Positions 1 to 7,300 of a DNA stretch of 10,565 nucleotides are shown one piece after another. The notes under the pieces were generated by a model. It was given only the letters and a program-made list of their open reading frames with translations. It did no database searches and was not told where the DNA came from. The stretch's first letter is position 1, and each line of letters starts with the position of its first letter. Origin of the DNA: Pelagophyceae sp. CCMP2097 (taxonomy: Eukaryota > Sar > Pelagophyceae); the NCBI GenBank assembly GCA_026770575.1, contig MU657227.1, forward strand, positions 204,809-215,373, given 5' to 3'. A program made the position numbers and the translations under genes.

Positions 1-308
1 AACGGACCGATCCTTTCCGGAATGTCCGTCCCATTCTAACTCGCCTAATATCTAATCAAGCCAGTGGCTATCTCTGGAGATGTCGCCTCTTGTTTGTGGT
101 GTGTGAGGTCAAAGAGGGTTCTTTCGGCGACGGCGTTCTCCGCGAGTCGCGGCGGCTGGGGGGAGTTGCGACAAATCTCGAGGTCGGCGCCCAAAAAAGT
201 CTCGTTGTGTCGCTCAAGTCCAAATCAGATTACGGAGTTCTTGTTCACTACGCTCCAAGCCGCGCCAAGCCGAGCTCGATACGACGGCCGCGCCTCGGCG
301 CCGGTCGG
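1..308. other. No supportable gene (3' flank of MYND/Sel1 gene)
   Basis: Open frames run through this stretch on both strands, but none begins at a good ATG or shows a recognisable domain. They look like by-products of GC-rich sequence. It is probably the 3' flank of the minus-strand gene whose last codon is at 309-311. I see no AATAAA signal, RNA gene or repeat here. Confidence 0.5.
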
Positions 309-1481
309 CTACGTCGCCGCGTCGGTGGTGGCGGGCGGCTGTGGCGTGGCCTGTAGGCTTTCGACCTGTGTCGCGGCGTCTGGGTGCCCCTGGGCCGCGG
401 CGCGCTTGAAGAAGCGCAGCGCCTCGTCGAGGTCCTTTGGGACGCCGATGCCGGTTGCAGATAACCTGCCAAGCGTGTAGAGCGCGTCGGGCAGTCCCTG
501 CGCCGCAGCGAGGTGGTTGCGCGACGCCCTTGCCGTTGGACAACGCCATGCCGAGATTGAATTGGGCGCCGGAATAGCCTTGATCGGCCGCGAGCCGAAA
601 TAACTGCGCGGCGGTCTTGAAGTTGATCTTGACGCCTTGCCCGCTCGCGTAGCGAAGTCCCATGTGCGCCTGACCGAAAGGATGGCCTTGCGCCGCAGCA
701 CGCTCGAGGAACTGGACGGCCCGCTTCAAGATCTTTTTGAGGCCCAAGCCACCAGTTCCGTACAAATTGCCGAGCTGCACCTGCGCCTCGGCGTTCCCTT
801 CGTCCGAGTGCTCCTGTAGCCGGTGCAGCAATTCGGCAGCTGACTTGGGGGGCATCGCTCGACACAACGGGCATCGCTTGTCGTACTGCTGGCACTTCAA
901 GGCGCAACTCGTGCAAATGCTCTTGCCGCAGCAGTTGTTGAATGCTGCACCTGGTCCGAACGGAAGGAGATCAAAGCCGATGGTACACGTGCTTTGCCAG
1001 TCCGGCACGTCGTCGTTCACCGCGGTGGTATTAACCACTGCCGTCGGCGTCCGAACAGCCGATAAGCGCGCCGCCGCCTTGGCACCGTCCGCCGGCGCAT
1101 TTTCTGCTCTAACAGCCGATAAGCGCGGCACCACCTTTAAACCAGCTGCCAAAAAGACATCCGGCACGTCGTCGCTTAGCGCGCCGGCCTCTGCCGTCAT
1201 TTCCGTCCGAACAGCCGATAAGCGCGCCTTGGCGCCATCCGCCGGCGCGACGTCCTCGACGATGGAAGGCTCCTCCTTGATCTTCAGCTTCGCCGGCATG
1301 AGCTCGTCGAGGAGGCGGTCTTGGAAGTCAGCGGCCATCTGCCTGCACTGCGCCTTGTGCCCGCGACGAGCTGGCACGCCTTGGAGCAGTAGTGGCGCGA
1401 TTTGCACTTTGTGCAGTGCTTGCCGCCCGGCGCGTAGCAGACGCAGCACGGCTTTGTGGCGGCGGGCGGCGGGGCGTCCAT
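309..1481 (-). pseudogene. MYND zinc finger / RING-like / Sel1-repeat protein, frame broken twice
   Basis: Read on the minus strand from an ATG at 1481-1479. The first frame opens with a MYND finger (CCVC, then CTKCKSRHYCSKACQ). The last zinc ligands (GHKAQC) appear only in a second frame, so the frame breaks near 1370. The second frame carries a linker with internal repeats. It is followed by a RING-like motif (CTIG, NCCGKSICTSC, KRCPLC) and Sel1/TPR-like repeats such as RAAAQG, LGNLYGTGG and LFRLAADQG. A second break near 525 moves the last Sel1 repeat (LYTLGRLSATGIGVPKD) into a third frame, which stops at 309. The second RING ligand is Gly (TIGF) where Cys is expected. No GT...TAG intron can be drawn across either break. 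MYND and Sel1 modules are protein-interaction domains; the target is unknown. It is either a pseudogene or an allele with sequencing errors; three independent defects favour a pseudogene. I am sure of the family and less sure that it is dead. Confidence 0.8.
1000..1270 (-). repeat. Internal repeats in the MYND-to-RING linker
   Basis: The 17-mer AACAGCCGATAAGCGCG occurs at 1054-1070, 1111-1127 and 1210-1226, encoding RLSAVR on the minus strand. GGCACGTCGTCG also occurs twice, about 158 bp apart, encoding DDVPD. Together they form two diverged copies of a unit of about 33 residues (APADGAK, RLSAVRT, DDVPD) plus a partial third. This is low-complexity expansion of a linker between domains. Confidence 0.75.
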
Positions 1482-1518
1482 CGTGGCGTGGACGTTTATA
1501 CCTTGAGACGAGTCCTGT

Positions 1519-1545
1519 CACTGACTCCTGTCAGTGCCGAAATCA
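1519..1545 (-). promoter_or_regulatory. Hairpin plus shared 14-bp motif upstream of the MYND gene
   Basis: CACTGAC (1519-1525) and GTCAGTG (1530-1536) form a perfect 7-bp stem with a 4-nt loop. They overlap TGATTTCGGCACTG (minus strand, 1545-1532), which lies about 50 nt before the ATG. The same 14 bases occur at 4124-4137 on the plus strand, upstream of the Ctf18 start and in the same orientation relative to the gene. A core-promoter role is inference from position only. Confidence 0.35.
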
Positions 1546-1570
1546 TAAGGCCTGGGAAATTTCCAAAATC

Positions 1571-1590
1571 AATTAACTAGGAATTCCTAT
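1571..1590. repeat. Palindrome-containing 20-mer, copy 1
   Basis: AATTAACTAGGAATTCCTAT contains the perfect 12-bp palindrome TAGGAATTCCTA (1578-1589). It matches 17 of 20 bases at 3744-3763. Both copies lie about 90-140 bp upstream of a minus-strand start codon, at the edge of AT-rich sequence. Function is unknown; it could be a transposon end or a promoter-region element. Confidence 0.5.
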
Positions 1591-1730
1591 TTCTTTTTTT
1601 GTTTTTTTTGCGGCCGACCAGATTCGAACCTGTGACCAAAAACTTCTTCTATGATGATTCCAATGAGGCTCCTGCTCGACCTCCACTCCCAATTTTAGCA
1701 ATCGCATCAACCACCAATCGCTGAATCGGC
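1591..1730 (-). mobile_element. SINE-like tRNA-derived remnant with A-rich tail
   Basis: On the minus strand the sequence GGTCACAGGTTCGAATCTGG (about 1617-1636) matches a pol III B box / tRNA T-loop. Ten bases later it runs into an A-rich tail (AAAAAAAACAAAAAAAG, about 1592-1609). Further 5' on the same strand, GGTGGTTGATGCGATTGCT resembles a Ser/Leu-type D arm and A box. No acceptor stem pairs with the 3' end and the T stem has one mismatch, so it is not a functional tRNA. A tRNA-like head plus A tail is the usual SINE layout. The 5' limit is uncertain and no second copy lies in the window. Confidence 0.4.
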
Positions 1731-1782
1731 CGAGTTGCTGCCCTTTTCTTCCCGAAGGTGGAACCTCGTGGATTTACCCGGG

Positions 1783-1830
1783 GACGGACAGAAGGACATA
1801 AGGACAGAAGGACAGACAGACGGACAGACA
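1783..1830 (+). repeat. GGACAGA-type minisatellite
   Basis: An imperfect array of 4-8 nt units (GGACAGAA, GGACATAA, GGACAGAC, GGACAGACA) ends 4 bp before the left terminus of the inverted-repeat element at 1835. It is a simple repeat with no coding frame. Confidence 0.8.
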
Positions 1831-1834
1831 AAAT

Positions 1835-2558
1835 TAGAGAGCTACAGCTCAAAGTGATACCCTATCGAATTCATATCCTATCGTATCCATCGGACAAGAT
1901 CAAACTCATATCCTATCGAACTGATCTGCATATTTTGGAGATGACGTCGTTGTCTTATGGAGGGGTCAAGGATATCGGTCAGTTCTCGTCGGAATGAGGC
2001 GCTGAATGGCCCTATCGACGCGCCTTGGTCCCGCAGGGCCGGCCCTAACTTTGTTTTGCGTTGTGGCTACCCCTTGGGCAGCAGCGACGTGGCATCGGAA
2101 GGCGCGTGAGGAGCATGCGTTCGGGCCCTTGCGGGACCCGCCACGCGCCGGCAACCGGCGGAAACTGCGCGCAGGCGTCCGCAACCAATCCGGCAGCGCC
2201 CGGAACCGGCCGCGACAGCGCATCGCGGGTGGGTACGAACTCGAACACAAGTACCCAAAACGCCGATTCCGCTAGAGTCGACGCACCATGCGGAAAATCG
2301 ACGGGCGTCTGCGCATGGGCTTGTTGACTGCGCACCATCGATCCCGGGACGGGAGTCGGCTGGGGTGCCTCGGGGTTGCCCTCGGGCCAAAGTAGTACCT
2401 AGGTACTATTTTGATTTGGCTCGCGAGTTTGAGAGTTGTACGAGGTCCGTTGAACGGAGAGATCACTACAAGCTCTATATATCAACGGGCTTTTAACGGG
2501 GTTTTATTTGATAGGGTATCACTTTCGATAAGGTATCACTTTGAGCTGAAGCTCTCTA
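1835..2558. mobile_element. 0.72-kb element with 35-bp terminal inverted repeats flanked by TA
   Basis: The arms 1835-1869 and 2524-2558 are inverted repeats matching at 33 of 35 positions. Both begin TAGAGAGCT and include CAGCTCAAAGTGATACC. The outermost bases are TA at both ends, consistent with a TA target-site duplication as in Tc1/mariner-type elements, though TA could be chance. Just inside the right arm, GATAGGGTATCACTTTC (2510-2526) repeats as GATAAGGTATCACTTTG (2527-2543). The left side has matching TATCCTATCG repeats. The ends are AT-rich but the core (about 1996-2390) is GC-rich like host genes. No transposase motif is visible, so this is probably non-autonomous and may carry a captured host segment. 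Two short ATG-started open frames in the core (2006-2275 plus; 2045-2338 minus) overlap each other and are unrecognised. Confidence 0.7.
2393..2408. repeat. 16-bp perfect palindrome
   Basis: TAGTACCTAGGTACTA reads identically on both strands. It lies inside the TA-flanked inverted-repeat element, at the boundary between its GC-rich core and AT-rich right end. Confidence 0.85.
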
Positions 2559-2566
2559 TTGCCCCT

Positions 2567-2666
2567 GGTAATCCTTCAATCAAAGGACCCGAAGGGCCCT
2601 TGCCGCAAACTGACGTTGATTAAACGGCAAGGACCCTTCCACAGGCCGATTAAAGTGTTCATTACC
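2567..2666. repeat. Foldback / imperfect inverted repeat
   Basis: The core arms 2591-2605 and 2625-2639 (AAGGGCCCTTGCCG against its complement) pair at 14 of 15 positions around a 19-nt loop. GGTAAT at 2567-2572 and ATTACC at 2661-2666 extend the symmetry outward with weaker pairing between. It starts 9 bp after the right terminus of the preceding element and ends 80 bp before the stop of the minus-strand gene at 2747. It may be a small foldback element or a 3'-region hairpin of that gene. Confidence 0.55.
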
Positions 2667-2701
2667 GGACCTGAAAATGTGTTCAAAGAAAGGACGTCCT
2701 C

Positions 2702-2715
2702 GTGTGTGTGTGTGT
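2702..2715 (+). repeat. (GT)7 microsatellite
   Basis: Seven GT units lie between the foldback and the 3' end of the minus-strand gene at 2747. Confidence 0.85.
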
Positions 2716-2746
2716 AAAAAGAGCTACTGGTGCGGAACCGGAGCGT

Positions 2747-3604
2747 CTAAGACCTTGCTCGCCGCAGCGCCGCCGAGCCGAGCCTGAGGCCGAAGAAATC
2801 GTCGGGATGCGCTTTTACGATGCGCGCACCGTGCGATGAGCGAAGCTTCTCCACGCGACTCGACAGGCGAAGCGATGACCGCGCGACGTTCAGAGACGCC
2901 TCGATGTCGACGCTGCCGTCCGTCGGGAAGTCCGGGCTCGAGTAGACCAAGTCCGCCGGTGCGCCGCCGACGTAAAACCAGAAGCCACCCTTCCGGAATC
3001 CGTTCTTGATCCCAAAGTCGCCTCCGACGACGGTGACGTCGGGGTGCCTTTTAAACTTTGAAAACGCCGGCGACTCGGAAGCTTCCCACGTCCCGACCGG
3101 CCGCCACCAGTGCTCGTCTGCGCCAGAGCTTGGCCGCAACCAGCACAAAAGCCGGCCGTGGTGCCCGCTGAGCGAGTCGACGACACGCGCCGCATCTTGA
3201 TCGCCCATGGGCCGGCCGGCGAACTCCGACGAGTCGGAGCTAAAACTTCGCCAGCAGCTCGAGCCTACGGGTCTAAGTGGATCCCTACGTCAAGGGCGGC
3301 GTTTTTCGCGTTCAAACAAAGGCGCCACCTCTCCATGTAGTGCAAACGAGACATGTTGAGATCCAAACGCGACTCACTTCGAAAAACGTCACCCTTGCCG
3401 TGGGGATCAGCGAGTACACCGGTCAGGCGCGGGTCCGCGAAGCCGGAACCTAGAGATTCGACCGTCCGAAGGCACAATCCGAGCCCTACTTGGACGACCA
3501 CGCCCCCGTCCATATTTTCCGCAAGAGCGGCCGCAGTCCAGATGTTTTTCGCACGCACCACAAAGGACCACGCCCAGCACGATTCCCAACAGGCGCGGCG
3601 CCAT
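2747..3604 (-). CDS. Small, probably secreted protein of unknown function (three exons)
   Basis: I do not recognise the family. The ATG at 3604-3602 opens a signal-peptide-like N-terminus (MAPRLLGIVLGVVLC). Three reading frames join through two introns. Intron 1 starts GTGCGT at 3558 and ends TAG at 3450 (109 bp) or at 3486 (73 bp); both keep phase. Intron 2 runs from GTGAGT at 3377 to TAG at 3265 (113 bp), phase 1. Exon 3 (3264-2747) encodes an aromatic- and glycine-rich domain (CWLRPSSGADEHWWRPVGTW, GFWFYVGGAPADLVY) and a tail with RSSHGARIVKAHPDDFFGLR. Total length is 211 or 223 residues, both divisible by three. The splice sites follow the same TAG-then-G rule as Ctf18. Without splicing the gene would look frameshifted. 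Extracellular or endomembrane location is inferred from the signal peptide alone. Confidence 0.6.
3265..3377 (-). other. Intron 2 of the secreted-protein gene
   Basis: The donor is GTGAGTCGCG (from 3377 downward) and the acceptor is CCCGTAG before G at 3264; length 113 bp. Exon 2 ends one base into a codon and exon 3 supplies two. Removing the intron also removes in-frame stops present in all relevant frames here. Confidence 0.65.
3450..3558 (-). other. Intron 1 of the secreted-protein gene (acceptor ambiguous)
   Basis: The donor is GTGCGTGCGA at 3558, identical in its first six bases to Ctf18 introns 1 and 2. Two TAG-then-G acceptors, ending at 3486 and 3450, are both in phase. Choosing between them needs transcript data. 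Confidence 0.5.
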
Positions 3605-3743
3605 CAATCGCGGTACATCGCCTCCTGGAGACGCGCAAGCTTGGAGCTCCGCGCTGCTGGAGCTTTAGCGAATTATCTGCTGCGCCGCACCGCCAGGGTG
3701 ACGGAAATCTGTCTCCTTTTCGGCCTGTGTTTGGGTCCTCAAT

Positions 3744-3763
3744 AATTAATTAGGAGTTCCTAG
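3744..3763. repeat. Palindrome-containing 20-mer, copy 2
   Basis: AATTAATTAGGAGTTCCTAG matches 17 of 20 bases with 1571-1590. The palindrome is imperfect here (TAGGAGTTCCTA). It lies 140 bp upstream of the minus-strand ATG at 3604. Confidence 0.5.
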
Positions 3764-3854
3764 CTCAATAAGAAATAAATAAATAATAATAAAAAGATAA
3801 GGAGGATTTGAAGGTTCAGCGATCAGTTAAATAATTTTAATTATTTACGTGGGC

Positions 3855-3913
3855 GTTGCAATGGGATTGTCTGTATCCTTCGGGTTGCAATGGGATTTGT
3901 CTGTATCCTTCGG
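3855..3913 (+). repeat. 29/30-bp tandem duplication
   Basis: GTTGCAATGGGATTGTCTGT... (3855-3883) is repeated at 3884-3913 with a single T insertion. It is a recent local duplication in intergenic DNA. Confidence 0.9.
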
Positions 3914-4123
3914 GTCCTCCGTGTGCCTCCGGCGCGCTCTTGTAATTACTTATTCTGGACGACGGATGCGCATGCTGGTATGGAAATACTCGTTTATCTA
4001 CGTATTGAAGCCGATTTGCCTCGAAATGCCACACAAAATACCAAATTATACCCCAAAAATTTAATACGTACATGCAGTTTCCGGATGATATCAGAAAACC
4101 CGAGAATTAATACATTTAGGATT

Positions 4124-4137
4124 TGATTTCGGCACTG
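4124..4137 (+). promoter_or_regulatory. Shared motif TGATTTCGGCACTG upstream of Ctf18
   Basis: These 14 bases are identical to the minus-strand sequence upstream of the MYND gene (1545-1532) and have the same orientation relative to the downstream gene. The motif is 222 nt before the Ctf18 ATG, which fits a transcription-start-proximal element if the leader is about 200 nt. No TATA box is seen nearby. Confidence 0.35.
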
Positions 4138-4359
4138 AGTCCTGAACGTCCGGTCGAGGCAATTTAGGGCTCTGGAAGGACGGCCGACGCCGCTTCCCGG
4201 GAGAACGCACCGCCGCCGGCGCAGCCCCGCGCACGTCCACTGGCAGAGAGCACTCTGGACTGGCCTTTCTGGTCGATGCGTCCCGCGAGTGACGGAGGCT
4301 TTGATTCGCGTGTCTGTTGGGGTCCTTTTTTGAATTTCGGGGCGCTTCGAAGGTCGGCT

Positions 4360-7300
4360 ATGGACTACGACGACGCTCTAGGCTGGGACGAGGAGGATGA
4401 ATACGGCGGCTCTGAGCCCGAGGAGGACGTCCCGGACGAGTGGGCCGCGACGGAACCTGTGGAGGAGACGCAAGCAGTGGAGGAGACGCAAGTCGTGGAA
4501 GACCCTTCGGACGATGCCTCGCCTTCCGCCCGCCCCGCCTCGCCGCCCGAATACGACGCGCCGCCGGCGGCGCAGAGCCCCGTGCGCGAGCGACGCCGGA
4601 AGAGGGAAGAGGCCAAGTCTCCGGGGGGATGGTGCGTCTCTGCGAGGTCTCTCAGGGCGCGTCACCGCTCGCGTGGCGCTCCTTTCGACGGCGACTTCTT
4701 AGGCGCGACGACGCCGTTTCGGCGGTGCCCGTGGCGGCGGTACGGCCGCGCGGGCCTGCGCTGCCCGCGGCTGCGGCGCTCGCCGGCCGCGCGGCTTCTG
4801 CAAACTTGTTGGACGGCCCGCCAATGGACAGCGACAGCGTGCGTCTCCGAAGACTCTTGTTGGGAGACGCACTCGCCTTCTTGAGCACGTTCGCCGAGTC
4901 TTCCGTGGCGTAGGTGACGATGACGCTTCTCGACGGGTCGCGGTACTACCTGGCCGTGCGAGACGCGCGCGAATCCGCCCCGGAAGTCGAAGTCGACGCC
5001 CCTTCGCTCCTTTCCATCTCCGTCGACGACCTGCGGCGGCAGATCGTTTCGGAGGCCGACTCAAAAGCGCAGCAGCGGCTGGCGGCGCTGGACGTGGCTC
5101 GGTCGCAATCACCGCAGAAGCGCAGAAGGAGCCTCCCAAAGGTCGCGACCGCTCTATGGGTCGACAAGTACGCCCCCGCCGCGTTTGCGCACCTGCTCAG
5201 CGACGAGCGGACGAACCGCGACGTTTTGCGGGCGCTGAAGAGTTGGGACCCTTTTGTCTTCCGACGCAAAGCCCCTCCCGCCCCGGCGCTGCCCGTCTTC
5301 TCGAATCCCGGCTCCTCGACCGGCGGCAACTCGTCGGGCGAAACGGCGTGGAAGGGCAAAGGCGGAGATTCGCAGTGGAAAAGCGGCGGCGGAGGCAAGT
5401 GGGCGGCCAAGAAGTGAGTCACCTCGAAAGTCGCCTCGACCGGCTCGGATCGACTGGGACCGCCTGCCTTTGGGGACCTTTTTTGAGGGAGCCTTGTTCG
5501 GGACGATTGAAAAATAGGCTCAACGGCTCGGGTGGCAACTACGGACGTATGGGTGACGACCCGCTGAAACGAATCAACATGGGCTCGCCCGGCCGCGTTG
5601 TGGGCGAGGATTCCGCGAAGAGGAAGAGCGGCGGGTTTTCGACGCTGCAAGACGACACTTTGAGAGCCGCTTCGGCCGCCGACAAGCGCCCGCACAAGCG
5701 GATCATCCTCCTCGCGGGCGACCCGGGCAGCGGCAAGACGACGCTGGCCCACGTGCTGGCGGTGCACGCAGGTTATCGAGTTGTGGAGATAAACGCGTCG
5801 GACGACCGGACTGCTGGGGTGTTGACGCAAGCGGTTGGAAGTGCCGCCAGCAACCGCACCATCCCGGGCGGGAACACGCCGACGTGCGTCATTTTAGATG
5901 AGCTTGATGGGGCGGACGGGAAACAGGCCATAGCGGCGATCATCGCGATGGCTTTGGCGCCTTTGAAAACTGAAAAAGCCGCTGCCAAGACCGCCGAAGA
6001 AGAGGGCGACTCGTCGGACGAGGACCGAGTGGGCGACTCTACGCCGAAGAAGAAGCGGCGGACATCGGGGGCGAAGAAAAGTGCTGCGGTGATGCCGAAG
6101 AAGAAGAAAGACTCGGGGGGAAAAAAGTCCGTCCCTCCTCTTACACGCCCTCTCATCTGCATCTGCAACGACGCGTGGGCGCCGCACCTCCGCGGCCTGC
6201 GCGACGTCGCGCAGGTGTTTTCCTTCCGCTCTGCTGCTACTACGCAGAGGCTGGTGTCCCGGCTCCGCGCGGTCGCCACGTCCGAAAAGCTTAACGTCTC
6301 ACCAGCCGCCCTCGGCGCCCTCGCAGAGGCCTCGCGCGGCGACGTCCGCGCATGCCTGCACACGCTGCAGTTCGTGAGTCATTCTGCACGCGAAGCAGAC
6401 GCTGTCTGGCGCATCAGCCCCAGGAACGCTTTTCAGTCAAATCCTACCACCCACGCCCTTTTAGGCCTCGAGCGGGTCGGGCGCGTCGGCGCATTCGGCG
6501 TCCATCTCGGCGGCGGTGTACTCTGCCGTGGCGACTGGGTACGCAAGCCGCCTCTCTTTGTGAAACGTGGTCTTTGTGAAACGTGGTCGTGGGGAACCCG
6601 TCCTCTGGGCTGCAGAGCGATCCCGGGGGAGACAGGGGAGCGTCGTGCTTAGGTTGAAGGACCAGCGCACTTCGGACTTTGAGCTTTGGCGCGGGATATT
6701 TTCCAGAGGCCGCGGCACCAAGCGCCGCGCCCCGGCGGCGGCGGCGGAAACCGTTTCGGCGTCGTCGCTGCGGCGCGTCGTCGATTCCGCGGGGCGCGCC
6801 GGCGACGCGGGCGGGCTGCTGAGCGCGGTGCTGGAGAATTATGTGAAGGTACCTACAAGAGACGCTTCGATGCGCACGACGGCTTGTCTCCTTGAGGACC
6901 TCTCACAAGCCGATTCGCTCCTCGGCACGGTCAAGGCCGCGTCCGTGATGCGGTCGGATCGGCGGGGTCCGTGATGTGGACCGACGGGGAGTGTGGGCCG
7001 AGCGCCCGACTGGGGTCTCCTGCTCTTCACGACCCCGAAATAGGCGTGGTCCGGCGGCCACTTTGAGCTTTTGAAGTACGCCTCCGCCACCGCGGCGGCG
7101 GCGGCGCATCTGCGCTGCCGCGTCGACCATCCGCCGAAGATGCAGGCCCCGGGGCCCGGCGCGGTGTTGCGGAAGGCGGCGGCGGAGAAATCTTGGGCGA
7201 CTCTGCGATTGCTCGACGACGGCCGCGTGCCGCTGCCCCGCCAGGGCCGCGCGGCCTCGGCGCTGGATCTTGCTCCGGCTTTAGTGAGAGTGATCAACGA

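Larger units (their letters stand above)
3605..4359. other. Intergenic region between divergent genes, AT-rich core
   Basis: No gene is visible. It separates the start of the minus-strand secreted-protein gene (3604) from the Ctf18 start (4360), so it should contain both promoters. About 3740-4125 is AT-rich, with simple AAAT/AAT runs (3770-3795), a hairpin (AAATAATT/AATTATTT, 3829-3846) and a tandem duplication (3855-3913). From 4140 to 4359 it is GC-rich, probably 5' leader. Confidence 0.6.

Noticed and set aside
1495..1500. TATAAA on the minus strand before the MYND ATG
   Set aside because: It is only about 14 bp upstream of the ATG, too close to place a transcription start before the start codon by the usual 25-30 bp spacing.
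737..1576. Long plus-strand frame opposite the MYND gene
   Set aside because: It is the antisense shadow of the MYND/RING/Sel1 coding sequence, which has clear zinc-finger and Sel1 motifs on the minus strand.
1611..1690. Functional tRNA gene on the minus strand
   Set aside because: The T loop is tRNA-like, but no matching acceptor stem or proper anticodon arm can be folded and the T stem has a mismatch.
2006..2338. Two overlapping ATG-started frames in the core of the TA-flanked element
   Set aside because: They lie on opposite strands over the same bases and at most one could be real. Neither has a recognisable domain. The plus-strand one has a hydrophobic stretch that could be chance.
3205..3604. 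Secreted-protein gene as a frameshifted pseudogene
   Set aside because: Two introns with the same splice pattern as Ctf18 restore a single frame of correct phase, so no frameshift is required.
4276..4359. Upstream in-frame ATG extending Ctf18 by 28 residues
   Set aside because: Poor start context (T at -3), a sequence unlike the usual acidic Ctf18 N-terminus, and a repeat-like T-run in the middle. The ATG at 4360 has G at -3 and +4.
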